DNA of 64,000 nt from Punica granatum (Eukaryota; Streptophyta; Magnoliopsida; Myrtales; Lythraceae). Below the pieces are notes generated by a model. That model did no database searches, was not told the DNA's origin, and worked only from the letters and a program-made list of their open reading frames with translations. Positions 34,176 to 47,900 of this stretch are shown here, one piece after another. Location of the stretch: positions 25,338,199 through 25,402,198 of the forward strand of contig NC_045127.1 of NCBI RefSeq assembly GCF_007655135.1, in the 5' to 3' direction. The stretch's first letter is position 1, and each line of letters begins with the position of its first letter. A program made the position numbers and the translations under genes.

Positions 34176-35320
34176 ATGGCGGACGAGGCGATTCACAACC
34201 ACCCTAATGTCGAACCACCCTAATGCCGAAGAGTAGGAGGTGGACGCGATTCAAGCACTGGAGCAGAGGATCGAAAGGATGGAGCAGACTTTCGAGCGGA
34301 GGTTTCATCAAAGACTAGACCAGAGGTTCAAGGAGCTACGTACCATGCTTGGTGATCTAAACTTGCGTGCTGACCAGAATGCGGGAGACGGCGATCAGGC
34401 ACAACGAGTTCTTCCTCGTGAGCCACCCGTTGTTCAACGTGTTTCCCATAGGATCCAATATTATGAAGATTCAGATAAGGAGAGTGGAGTTACATACGAT
34501 CAATTTGCTCATCAACAAAGGAATCGAGGAAATCGCCAGGATGCTGGAGACTTTAATTTGAAGGCCAATATTCCCATTTTCAACGGATGCTTGAACATCG
34601 AGGAATTCTTGGATTAGCTATTAGAAGTCGATCGATTCTTCGAATACGCCAAGGTTCCCAAGAAGAAGCTCATGAAGCTAGTGGCATACCGATTGAAGGG
34701 AAGAGCATCTACTTGGTGAGATTGTGTGCAAGAGAACCGAGGACGTCTAGGGAAATAGCCCATCCAAACTTGAGAACACATGAGGCGAATGTTGAGGGCT
34801 AGATTTCTTCCTCCAGATTATGAGCAATATTTGTTCATGAAGTACCAAAGATCTGTGCAAGGGTCGAGGTCCGTCCATGATTACACGGCAGAATTCTTAA
34901 GGTTGGCAGAGCATAATGCATTAAACGAGCCAGAGAGCCAACAAGTTGCTCGGTATATGGAAGGTTTAAAGGCAATTATTTGGGACAAGATTGGAGTGCA
35001 AATGGTAGCAACGGTGGATGATGCAGAAGCTTAGCTCTCAAGGCTAAGATGATGATGCAAGACAAGGGAAATCCATACCGTAGGAATTATGCAAAATCGT
35101 CACAAAACTCTGCAGAAAGAAGCCGAGTTACTAATCAACCCGGATTAAACAAGCAAGGTCAAGGGAATTTCAATAAATCAGCTGGCAAGAAGCTGGTGAT
35201 AGAGACTAGAGCTTCAAGGATCCAAAATTTTGTTGCCAAGCAATTCACAGCAAAGTGCTTCAAGTGCAACCAGGGTCATCGATCGAGTGATTATCCTCGG
35301 CGAAAGGCTATTGCTTTGGT
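34176..35320 (+). pseudogene. Z2 gag pseudogene
   Basis: ATG in the same context as Z1, coiled coil (MEQTFERRFHQRLDQRFKEL), capsid-like segment and zinc knuckle CFKCNQGHRSSDY at about 35257-35298 (one residue shorter than Z1, last Cys again Tyr). A 12-bp ACCACCCTAATG duplication near 34197-34222 brings an early TAG (34232). Stops replace Trp or Gln codons that Z1 keeps: GATTAG for GATTGG (34617), TGGTGAGAT for TGGTGGGAT (about 34717), AAATAG for AAGCAG (about 34755), and CTTGAG for CTTGGG. Confidence 0.85.
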
Positions 35321-38300
35321 GGAGCATGAGGAAGATGTTGAAGATGTGTTTTGCGATCCAGAGGAAGAGGAAGAGGAAGAGGAGGAATACAGCGATGATG
35401 ATGATTATGAGCAGACATACATGGTTTGGAAGTTGATGCTCGTACTAGGTGCAACATTCATTCACACACTTTCAACTTGATTATTGACAGCGAAAGTCAA
35501 GATAATATCATAGGAAGAGTTGTGGTCGAGAAGCTAAGGTTGCCAATTGAGATGCACCCAAATCCTTATTCGATTGGCTGGATAAAGTCAGTGGGTGATA
35601 TCCAAGTGACCAAACAATGCAAGGTTCCTTTCTCCATTGGCAAATATCGAGATGAGGTGTACCGCGACGTTGTGGATATGAAAGCTTGCCACCTATTGTT
35701 TGGGAGACCTTGGTAGTATGACACTGATGCAAAACACCATGGCAAAGAGAATGTGTATCAGCTCGTAAAGGAAAGGGTATGCTACACCCTAATGCCTTTA
35801 TCAGAAAAACCTAAGCCCAAAGTTGTCCCAAAAGTGGAGGGTAAAGCATTTTTTATAGAGACTCATTCGGAGCGGGAGATTGAAGCTGATTTAAAAGAGT
35901 CAAAGGAATTGCATGTGTTGTTGATTGTGAAGGATTTACCATCGAAGAAGCAAATTGTGGAGGTGTTAGAGGAAGTGAAGCTCCTATTTGCTGAATTTGA
36001 AGACATTATTCCTGAGGAGTTGTCAGATGGGTTGCCTCCAATAAGAGATATTCAGCACTAAATCGATTTGGTAATGGGGCATGCTTACCTAATTTGCCCC
36101 ATTATCACATGAGTCCACACGGGAGTGCTATAGTACAGGAGAAAGTAGAGGAACTACTAGGAAAAGGTCATATTCGGGAGAGTTTGAGTCATTGTGACAT
36201 GCCTGCATTATTGACACCGAAGAAAGGTGGGAGCTGGCGTATGTGTGTCAATAGCAGGGCAATCAACAAGATTATGGTGGGATTCAAGTTTCCTATTCCA
36301 AGGCTTGATGATATGGTAGATCAATTATACGGGGCGGTGGTGTTCTCCAACATTGACCTTCGGAGCGGGTACCACTAGATTCGAATTCGTCTAAGAGATG
36401 AGTGGAAGACTGCATTTAAAACTAGAGATGGGCTTTATGAGTGATTGGTAATGCCATTCGACTTGTCGAATGCCCCCAGTACGTTTATGTGTTTGATGAA
36501 TCAGGTACTCAAACCTTTTATTAGTCGGTTTGTAGTTGTCTACTTCGATGATATTTTGATATATAGCAGATCGACTGATGACCACCTCAAGCATCTATAT
36601 GAGGTATTGATTGTGCTGCGGAAGAATAAGTTGATTATCAATCTTAAGAAGTGCAATTTTATGATGTCGCGCTTGTTGTTCCTTGGGTATATAGTAAACT
36701 CATAAGGCATTTAAGTTGATGATGAGAAGGTCAGTGCAATTCGAGATTGCCCTACTCCAAAAACGGTTGGAGAAATAAGAAGTTTCCATGGCCTAGCAAT
36801 ATTCTATAGACAATTTATACGCGACTTCAGCACGATCATAGCCCCAATCACCGAGTGCTTGAAGAAGGGGAGGTTTAATTGGGGAGAAGAAGCAGAAGCT
36901 AGTTTCGCATTGATCAAGGAGAAGTTATGCTCAGCTCCAGTTCTAGCCTTGCCAAGTTTTAAGAAACTATTTGAAGTGGAATGCGATGCGAGTGGTGTTG
37001 GCATTGGAGCTGTTCTATCACAAGAGAAACGGCTAGTCGCATATTGTAGTGAGAAGCTTAGCAATGCCCGTCGGAGTTGGTCAACCTATGACAAGGAGTG
37101 ATATGCTGTTTTCCTCGCCTTGAAGCATTGGGAGCATTATCTTTTAGGCAAGGAGTTCATTTTGTACTCTGATAACCAAGCATTGAAGTATTTGAATAGT
37201 CAGTAGCGGATCAGCAGTAGCATGCATGCACGGTGGACTACGTTTCTTCAAAAGTTCCCTTTTAAGTTAGTACACAAATCGGAGGTGCAAAATAGGGTTG
37301 CCGATGCGGTAAGCAGGCGGGCAACATTGCTGACGATGTTGAGAAGCGAGCTTATCGGGTTTGAAGAGCTGCAGGAGCAGTATGCGGATGATGAAGATTT
37401 TGTCGAAGCTTGGTCCAAGATGCAAAATCGCCAAGCAGCTGGAGAGTTTCACAACCATGAGGGATTTCTGATGAGAGGTAACCAGCTTTGCACTCCTCGT
37501 TTATCCTTCCGAGAGAAACTGATTAGGGATTTACATGGTGGAAGACTAGCTGCATATCTTGGACATGACAAGACTGTAGTTGCTGTTTCTAAGAGGTTTT
37601 ATTGGCCGAAATTGCGTCGTGATGTGGAGAAGTTCGTGCGGAGGTGCCATACGTGTCAGACTTCTAAAGGACATAAGCAAAACACCAGTCTCTATCTACC
37701 TTTGCTGGTACCTGAAGATATATGGGAGGATTTGTCCATGGATTTCATATTGGGGTTGCCTCGTACTCAACGGGGTATGGATTCCATCTTTGTTGTTGTG
37801 GATAGATTCTCGAAGATGGCACACTTCATAGCATGCCGAAAAACTACAGATGCTTCGAGTGTGGCTCGATTGTTTTTCAAAGAGGTGGTTCGTTTTTCAC
37901 GATGTACCAAATTCCATCGTTTCAGATCGAGACACCAGGTTCCTCAGCCATTTTGGCTTACTTTATGAAGAATGTTTGATGCCACATTAAAGTTCAGTAG
38001 TATAGCTCACCCGCAGATAAATGGTCAAATGGAGTCGATGAATAGGACCTTGACAAATATGGTTCAAAGCTTTTGTGGAGAAAAACCAAAGCAATGGGAT
38101 TTCGCTCTTGCTCAAGTTGAATTTGCCTATAATAGTGCAGTTCATAGTGCGCTACTGGGAGATCTCCATTCTTGATAGTTTTCCAAAAGGTTCCAAGGCA
38201 TGCTATCGATTTAATCAAGCTACCAAAGACCTATAGAGGCAATGCTGCAGTTGAAAGCTTGGCAAAGGAGGTGCAATTAATGCAGCAACAAGTTGATCAA

Positions 38301-38657
38301 AAGTTGGAAGCTACTAATGCGAAGTACAAGAAGGCCGTTGACAAGTATCATAAGGAGCGACTCTTTTCAGAGGGGGATATGGTGATGATGTTCCTTAGGA
38401 AAGAAAGATTTCCCGTTGGAAGTTATAACAAGCTGAAGCCGAAGAAGTATGGTTCATAGAAGGTGTTGAAAAAGATAAATGACAATGCGTATGTCATAGA
38501 TCTTCCCGAGTCCATGAGTATTTCACGTACATTCAATGTGGCGGACATTTACCCCTACTATGATTCGAATGAGCCATTATATCCTGAGTTCAGCACAAGC
38601 TCGAGGACGAGCATTCCACAAGTGGGGGAGACTAATGAGGAGTCCAACCCAAAGTGA
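35321..38657 (+). pseudogene. Z2 pol pseudogene (PR-RT-RH-IN)
   Basis: Protease reads IIDSESQDNIIG (DSG changed to DSE). RT spans about 36094-36720 with YFDDILIYS near 36540. Stops compared with Z1: TGGTAG for TGGCAG (about 35714), CACTAA for TACCAA (36059), CACTAG for CACCAG (36376), GAGTGA for GAGTGG (36442), CTCATAA (36704). RNase H has GAGTGA near 37100 and CAGTAG near 37204. Integrase (37222-37968) keeps HHCC and MDFILGLP, and at codon level SDRD, but a frame break near 37895 cuts it, and an extra GC lies near 38152. GGTTCATAG at 38458 breaks the C terminus. Dead copy. Confidence 0.9.
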
Positions 38658-39047
38658 CGACCCATATTCTAGAAGACTCTAGTTGCTACTAAAGGAGAAT
38701 ATTGCTATAATATAGTTTCTCTTAATTAGATATTATTTCCAATATTAACTTGAGTCGGCAGTCAGAAGTTTTTTATTTCAGATTATTTCCTTGTTCCATT
38801 TTAGAAAAGTAATCTAGAGGAATTAGATGTCAGTTTTCTATTCTGTAGTTAAGGAATGTGTCTTCTCTCTATATATAGGCTATTCACCTCATTGTAAGAG
38901 GATATATCAGAAACTCTTATTGTTTAATAATACTTTAAGTTTGCACAATTCTTGGTTTTCAGCATATTGCTAGGTTTAAACGTGTGTTATTCCCTTCGAA
39001 TCTAAATTCGGATTTAGACACGAGAAATTGTAATCCGCGCTGCGTCA
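38633..39047 (+). repeat. Z2 3' LTR
   Basis: About 415 bp following the purine run AGTGGGGGAGAC. Starts TAATGAGGAGTCC (TG changed to TA) and ends GCTGCGTCA directly at CTGAT and the resumed LHCB1 sequence. TATA-like CTCTATATATAGGC at about 38867-38880. Confidence 0.92.
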
Positions 39048-39394
<347 letters not shown>

Positions 39395-40365
39395 GGTTCA
39401 GATGATGGAGTTTCTGATTTTAGGAAGAGAGGATGATGATGATCGCTGATGTAAAAATTTATGAAAATTATGAGTGTTGATCATGCCTTGATTGTTCCAT
39501 GTGCTGACATTCCGTGCTCTCTGTTCTCCGCTGTACGTGGTGCTCGATTTACCTTGTCCCAGTACTAGAACCCACGTAAGATCCTGCAGGGTACATTTAC
39601 AGGTGAACGTATCATTACAAAGTACAATAAATTTGGGCTGTAAGTTGGATCATGGAAAATGAGTGGACTCAATTTTCAAATCTGACAGAATCACGATATG
39701 AATGATGATGTTTCCAGGATATATAAAAATACTCATTAAGAGGTAAGAGAGAAGGTAACCGTCCACATTATCCCTCCCCTTGACAATACCGAGCTGAATT
39801 GATAGATGATTCAGAAACAACTGTCAAAAACAGGAAAGGGTGTCGAATCCTTTTGCGACCGATCTAACCTCACTCAGTTACCAGTATCCAGAACCAGAAG
39901 ATAACAGCGTATGCAAAAGTCGTCTACATAGAACTCGAATAATAATTACAGTGACCATTGAATGATTTATAGAGTTATTTAAGTAAACTACACAGGTTCT
40001 CTTAAGTTCTTTTTTGATGAATAAGCAGCATCTCCTTCCATCGTTCTATTACAATTTACAAGTGCCAACCACTGAGAGAATAAAGTACCTAAAATATCGA
40101 CTGTGAAGGGAGGGATCGCAAACAAACGAATAGCATCGTCGAGGTTGCAGGGGAAAAGAGCCAGGCCACAGTGTCCCCAATAGCAGAATGAGAACTCCAC
40201 CTGTACATCATGAACTTGAGAACTCCAGCCACAACTCGGTTCAGTGCCAAATCGTCCAACATCTATAACCTTTGTGAAACCCCGCAGAAGGTTCCTTGGA
40301 AAAATTTACTCCTTTGGTTATAGTATATGAGGGGTGAAACCAGAACTCATTGTCAGAAAAACTTT
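39395..40365. other. Spacer between LHCB1 relic and SS4 (3' ends face each other)
   Basis: Holds the former LHCB1 3' flank and, on the other strand, the likely SS4 3' untranslated region (roughly 39980-40365). Candidate AATAAA-type signals exist but none is decisive. The open frames here (for example 40241-40486 minus) overlap SS4 exon 16 in another frame and are not genes. Confidence 0.5.
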
Positions 40366-43300
40366 TCAAGTACGTTGAGCTGCCCTTGCTCGGGCCACTG
40401 ACTTGGAGTAGAGTTCCTCGTACTGCGAAGCCGAGGAATCCCAGCTGAAGTCGAGATTCATGACCTTCTGAACAAGCTGCTGCCAAGTTTCTGCAGAATT
40501 GTTGTAATGGTTAAATGCACGTTCAAAGGCACTGCTCAGACCCTACAAAAAGATCATTCATTATAAACAGGAGCTGTATTATGGGAATAAAAATGTAAAT
40601 GATGAAAAATGTCATGTATTAGAAGATATTCAAATAAAATTCTATTGAATCATGTACACACCTGCTCATCTGCATTTAGAAATGTGAATCCATTCCGAAA
40701 CTGGAGAGGTACAGTATCATCATCCACGTCGAACACACTGCAAAAAAAATTCAGTAGCTTACATCAGATGGCTTTGGTTAAGGATTTAAAAAAAAACAAA
40801 AACAAAAAGGCTGTAGCTGCCTTCACCAGCTCTGCTAGTCTCGCACAATCCCATTAAAACAAGTCACGTTGTTAAATAGCAAGATAACTTATTTTTTAGA
40901 AGGTGTTTTAATTTGTTATTTCGGATATAACTTGTCGCCTTGTTAAATAGCAACTAGTTATTTAAGCAAGCGGAGATTAAATCAGAAGATAACAAATCAC
41001 CTTTTTACACAACAAACCGTTTTACTTGTTACCAGTGCACATGCCCCAATTTCCTATGGAGGTCCCGTAAGATAAAAAGTAGATTCTCTATAAGGAAGTT
41101 AACACAAAGAAGATTATATGTGTGTGATGAACGATATGCAATTTGGTAACCCACCTGTCATTAAGTCCACCAGTTTTTCTTGCTATAGGTATTGACCCAT
41201 ATCTCATAGCTATCATCTGCAGAAAGGAAATAATCAAATATGCAAATAGTTATGAAAAGATCGAATGTCACATAGTACAAGAAGCGATAGTTCCCTAAAC
41301 ATCTAAAAACATACATTTATCCCAATCTCATGTTTAAAACAAAGGGATCAAAACAGATTAGGATAGAACGAGCAGAATTATATAGAAAATATTTTAGTGC
41401 ATCTCCTTTTTCATTCCCTTTACCAAACCTACCAGGACTTTATAGAAAATAATCCATAGTTTAAATTTTTGCTTGCAAAACTCAAATCTACTATAAAGTG
41501 AGAGCATACTTCCCTCTGGAAAAAGCATTTTGTGCCGTGAGAGTCAAGATAGTACCTGGGTTAGGCCACAAGGCTCAAAGATGGAGGGAATAATAAACAT
41601 GTCAGATGCTGCATAGATGCGGTGGGACAGGGACTCATCATACTTCAATATCAGCCGAACATGATCATGATTCTGAAATTGGCTCACAATCCCTTCAAAT
41701 TCTCTCTGATGTATCAAGAATAGAAATGCAAAAAAGCGGAGAGAGAAGGGTTAGTGAAAAAATCAGTACATGGAAGAGACTCACTCATCAGCCAAAGTAA
41801 AGAGCAGGTAGACTATCCGGTTCAATGAGTTTGAATAATAGAAGAAAAGAAAAGAATACACCATCCATACTTGCTTGAAAGCTCTGCGTGTTTCTCTGAA
41901 GTTTCTAGAACCAATGATTTGTTACACCTAGGAGAGTTGCCCATGAGAAACAATAATTTCAAAATGGAGTGGACCAGCTGGTCAGGCCTGGGATAAGACC
42001 CTGTCCAGTCTAGTGCTTGTTGAATTCAGATCCTGCCAGGTACTCCTAGTGAAAGGAGCCCACTGTTGGTGGAAAAATAATCCCCTAATGAAAAAAGGGT
42101 TCCTGTAGATATACTTCCAGGTCACTTCTGTGAACCATCCTAATTTCCTTAAATTTTTCATCTTTTTTTTCCTTTAAAATTTCTCATTCTATTTCTATAA
42201 GCCGTTGGCTGGAATGCCATGAACCTATTATTTAGCCAGTTTGACATCAGGTTAATTTCTAAAAGCTATGAGAAACACTGTCCACCACAGAAGAAAATAG
42301 AACTTGCTTATGGCAGCATAAATAGTTTACCACCTGAATATGCAGAATAGGGCTTGAACCAAGAAGTATAAACTGACCACCAAGCTCCATGGTTCGATAC
42401 ATAGCATGTCTAATGAGGTGTACACCTTTCTGCGGCACCAGCCTTGTTATGCAGCTCACCTTTTGCATCAACACCAAATTTATTGATTAAATTCAAACAA
42501 CTGTGTTGACGACAAAGCAGAATGTGGAACTGATCGAATAGGACACAAAATCTTAGACATAAAGCTCTCCGTGAATTTTGGCATGCCAAGAACTTCTAAT
42601 TGGAACAATCAGAACTGACTCATAAATTCAAAGTCCAATCAGCTTGTTTTTGCAAAATAAAAGTGAAAGGAGATCATCCAATTCATGACAGAACCAAACT
42701 TTGAACTGCAATCATACTTTATGGTCTTATGGATGCATGATAAGAGAATTGCAATTTGGTAACCACAAACAAAATTTACTCATAACGTGACCGTTTCAAG
42801 CAGTCAAACATGATATATGCATGCATTAGTGGATAATTGTAGGTTCACAATAAAAACCTAGAAACCCTAAAAACCCTAATATCACTATTAGATCAATGCT
42901 GTTTTCAATGGAAAGCTATCTTATCAATGACAAACAATTCAAACAATACAAGACCGCCAGATGCCTCTAGACTGTACAAGAAGGAAATGTGTTTCACACA
43001 TGGCACAATTTATTTAGGATATTGGCACTTATTTGTATATTGTACCAGTGGCTGCCTTGGATTAGCACGTGAAAGCCCAAGTTGCCTCCTCAGAGCTGAT
43101 TTATTTTCTGCTTTGCCTAGCACATCAGTAGCACTGTACTGGACTTCAAGGAAAGAATCAGAGGCAGGGTTCCATGCATCAGTATCAATGCCATTAAGAA
43201 TTCCAATGAACTTCTTTGAGTGAAGATTAAGGGTTGTATGTAGACCTCTCCCACCCTATTAAAAATACAAAAAAATTATTAATTGCACTCAGAAATGGCT

Positions 43301-44874
43301 TACTATGTAGAACCACAGGGTCATCAGACAGTATATAATTAAAATGTCTAAACATCCGAAAGCATCAATTTTAAGAATAAGTTTGAGCTGCATTTCACAT
43401 AATCATAGCATATATAGGCAATAAATATGGATTCAATCTCCATTCACTGGATGGCTTGTGGATTTTAGACTCCGAATAGCATCCATCATTGCATTAGTCT
43501 TTCAGAACACCAACACAAACGGATAGCCATAAAATAAAATCCACAGCTCAACATTAAGGTTTTATGATAACTCCATGATATTTCCTCTTAAAAGGAGTTA
43601 GCAATTGGGTGCACCTAACTACTTAAAGCAACAACACATGCAAGAGGAGAAAAGGCAAAGTATTATACCTCAGCAGTCCGGACCTCCTGTGCATAGGTGG
43701 GTGATACTGTTGTGACTATATTGGAAAATACCACAGCACCCTGGATCATAGAACAAGAAACAAAAAGGATCAATTCTGAGAAATTAGTGACAGCTTGAAG
43801 TAAATGACCATGCTATTAGGAGTTCCAACAGATTCAAGGACTTGGCATGGACAAAGGAATTAATAATCTTTTCTCCCCTCCAACTCCAAGGGGTTTGGTC
43901 TAGTGGTTAAGGAGGAGCTCATGTATTCACCCGATCCGGGTTCGAAACCCCTTTGAGCCATTGGAGTGCCCTTGGTGTGATTATCCGCTTTGTGCGTTGT
44001 TGGGGGTTCACTGGGCCCCGGGATTCGTCAGACGAAGCCCAGACACCCCGGGTCACCAAAAAAAGAAAATAAAATAAATTTCTCCCCCTTCCTTTTGCTA
44101 TTTTTGGATTGGGAAATACATACATCTATCTTGAATGTGCATCTCTGAGCATTAACCTCCTTATTTACAATGTCCAGATGTTAGTTCAAAATGTCCTTCA
44201 TAGGGAAACAGGTTATTTTACAAATGGAAATTCTATTTTTCAGTCTCCTACCTGGTCAATGCAGGTGAGATTCATAATTTTCCATTTCATCTCTCCCACA
44301 CAGCAGCACTGAAGGAACCCGTAAGTTTTTGTTGTTAGCAATAATGTCCATACCTTAATAGGGTTAACCCTTTCATGCGATGAATTGTCCTGCATCCTGT
44401 CTGGCCTATTTAGCTGCTGCACGTCAAGACCACATGATGCCATTTCTGAAGCAGGTGCAGTCCCTTGATACTCAAAGTTGTGACAGGTAAAACATATCCT
44501 AGCAGAGTTTAATCCCTTTGGGGCATATAAGTCCCAATATAATGGAGCCTATGATGAGAAGAGTCACTCGTATGAGATACCTTACTTATATCGAAGAAAA
44601 AAATGACCAGAAATGTAATCAAATTGACATACAACAAATGCTGTCTGCCAATCATGGCAGTGAATTATGTCGGGCTTCTTGCCAGCTTGAAGGAGCAATT
44701 CCAGAGCTGCACGACTGAAAAATGAAAACCGCTTGAAATCATCGTGCTCCCCATAAAATTGTCCTCTCCAGAAAAACTTATCAGGATGAAGAGGCTCGAT
44801 AAAGTACACAGGGAGGCCTGCATTATCAAAATGCAAAATCAGAGTCATATGAAATATATAACATACATATAGAT

Positions 44875-44907
<33 letters not shown>

Positions 44908-47900
44908 TATATACACATATAGCTGAAATTTTTTCCTGTAAAAATGCAACCGCAGATTTTTAACCTTCAATTGTTCCAATCCAGATTTTGTTTTTGAACA
45001 ATCTTCCTTCAAAATAAGATTCCACCTCAAAATCCAGGGCCTGCATAAGTGAATCATTCCCAAGGAAAAAGAAAACCATTAGTTTCGGGAAAATCCATTG
45101 CCAAACACTTTCCTAGTCACTACAGTTAAAGACCCTTGTGGTCTGTAACCCTTCACAGTACCTTATTGTATATTCAAAATCTGTAGTTATATTCCCCTTT
45201 AAGCTTCTCGATTGATCTAGATTTGATTTTTCAATGTGCTTTCATTTTCTCCTAACATATGTTTACATCATCAAGGAATAGGGAAATGCTTGTTGCATTG
45301 ACTTACCATAGCTAAAGAACCGGACTAATGGTTTATATGTAGAGCTTTTCAAACGATGGGGGTTCCTTAAGTGGTGAGATTTCTTGTTACTGAAGAATTG
45401 TAACAAAATTCTTGTTAATAATTGACAAACTGAATAATCAAAAATCAGAGTACCCTTAGATCACGAACTCGGTCATACTGCATGCAATCATACTTGGGAA
45501 GAATGATCTCAACTAGATGTCCCTTCTTCTGGAGTGCTTTACTAAGACCAGTTACAACATCCCCCAAGCCACCAACCTAAGAAATGTGCAGCAACCAGCT
45601 GTCATGTACATTCCAGATAAAATTAAGCATATGGAAGCAGATTACATTAAATGTTTCCCAGAGCATAAGTAATAAACATCATACATGGATGTAATTAAGA
45701 AAATGCAAATTTGTCAACTTACAGAAACTTAAAAGTTTCATTTATAAAGGAAAATACTGGTAAAATTTGCATCACATGCTTTCCTCGTTCATTGCAAAGG
45801 TTCATGTCACTAAGCAATAAAAAGGTTTGTCATTTTACTACTGAGTAAAGAAAAATAAGTAAAAAGAAATTGAAATTTTCAACAGTGTAGTTATACATAG
45901 CATTAACAGATCACTTGTTGCCCCATACGTAATTGGGAATGGAAGGTCAGAACATCCGTAAATTTGGTAAAAGCTTGCTTACCTTAGCAACTGGTGCCAT
46001 CTCTGCAGCAATATGAACGACATGCAATCCTGGACTAGAAAACAAGAGAAGGTACGAGTCAAAGAAACAGAAATAAATTACTGAAAATATCACAAGCTCT
46101 AATCATTACCTCGTAGGTGCTTTTGATATGAGCCCTACAAATGTAGAGATAGCATCGCGCTCATTCTTTTCCTTGCATACCATGTATGCATTGCAAATGC
46201 GCCTCTCTCTCTTCCACACCATTTCCCCCAACAGATTTGCATCATTGGCTGAGATTTTCTTCTCAAGGAACCAGCCATCAATCCTAAGCAATAAATGACT
46301 CCAAAATTCCCGAGGTAGATCATCAACCGGCTCATTTAAAGCCCTTTTGTTGCTTTCCTCTTTCAAACTATTAAGTGTGTCTTGAAATTCTTGAACTGAT
46401 TCTTGATATAATTGAAGATAAGAAAGTACTTCCTCATCAGACCTCTCAAGACGATCTTCTAGCAGCTTAATTTTTTGTTGCATTAGCTCATTGTACTGCT
46501 GCAGCTTTTCTGATGATAGCTTATAGATGTTAGCTTCTTTAAGTGATTCCTCCAATTTATCAACCTTCTTCTGGAGTTCCTGGTTTTGCTGCAACTCCAA
46601 GATGGCTTGATCAGCTTGTTTGGTTGCTTTATCTAGCAAAACTTGCAGATTTTCTACCTTTTCGAGTAAGTCTTTGTATTCAAATTTCAATGTCGAAAGT
46701 TTTGAAACATCTTCTCTAGAATCTGAAAGTTTCGACTCCAAATTCTTCAAAGCAGATTCAAGATATGACTGTTCCTTTTCCAGGATTATCACACGTTCAT
46801 CTGTACTCTTAACACCATTAAGGTCATCCCTAAGTGCTTGTATGTCATTCTTCAGAGATTCATTCTCAGTCCTCAGAGATCTGAGCTCCTCTCTAAGAGT
46901 ATAAATACTACTCTGCATCGGTTGGGAATCGTCTCGATTCAGTGGATGCTTGTGATCTTTATACATATGTGGATGAACGATACTATGATGTGATGGGGAA
47001 TTTTCCTGATTCAACGGATAATCGTGATCCTTGTACACATCTGACTCGTTTCTATCAATTCTGCTTCTCTGTACCAGTTCATCCTTCAACTTCTCCAGTT
47101 GATCTTCCAAAAGTTCAACATGTAACTTTTCCTGAGCAGCAACTTTCATTCGTGCATCAGTTTCTACCAACTTCATCTCCAACACATTTATTTCTCCCTG
47201 CAAAGCTTCCTTCTCAGACATAATACTTCCAAGATCATTAAGTGCACGTACCCTTGCCTGGTCGAGGAGTACAATATCTAGAAATGCACAGATTAAGTAA
47301 ATACAAAAAGGAAATCCTTGGCTAGTCAATAATATTAAACGATGAAGTTCTGTGCACTACATAGTCCATAAAACCTCTTACTTTTTTCAGCATTTCTTAT
47401 CATGCCTACTAAATCCTCCATTTGAAGACCAGAAAGCTGCTGTCCAGCATCATTTACTATGGCCTGCAACTCAGGAATATTCTGTACCTTAAGTGAGATG
47501 ATCCTCATTCGTCAATCAAACAAAAGAATGAAAGGGCTACAGAAATGTATAAAATTATTAGCACTAATTCATAAAATTGCTTCGGATATAAAACAGATAG
47601 GGTCATACTGGGCTGCCGCGCAAATTATTTTGCAGCACAAACTACAGAGCCGAAACCCGAGACCATATCAATTGACACATGGTTGAGCATACTGCCACTT
47701 CAGACGGACATAATATATATCACATGTGAAGCAGAGCCTTAGTCTCTATGGAGATGTCATTATGCAAAAATTAAAAATTGTGGTGTAAAACTAGTCAAAA
47801 GAATGATATCAGCTTGCTATCGTTGCACTTTTTCGTGAATTGAAGGTTTTAGCCATAGCACCAACAAGTTGCTCAATTTCAAAAGGAATTTTACATCCAT

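Larger units (their letters stand above)
23670..39047 (+). mobile_element. Z2: second Z-family Gypsy element, inserted in LHCB1 and itself invaded
   Basis: Z2 spans from TGACAAGGAGTCC (23670) to GCTGCGTCA (39047). CTGAT stands on both sides (23665-23669 and 39048-39052); removing one copy restores the LHCB1 reading frame. Its first 16 bp (23670-23685) are cut off from the rest by element X, and the element resumes at 33738. The net length, about 5.33 kb, agrees with Z1. The two LTRs differ at about 18 of the first 140 positions by hand count, the highest divergence in the nest. It encodes broken gag and pol. Confidence 0.93.

Noticed and set aside
43885..43960. tRNA gene
   Set aside because: A and B boxes are present, but no acceptor stem or full cloverleaf closes, and the non-tRNA body with A-rich tail marks a SINE.
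46620..47223. Plus-strand open frames 46620-46904 and 46942-47223
   Set aside because: They are antisense shadows of SS4 exon 4.
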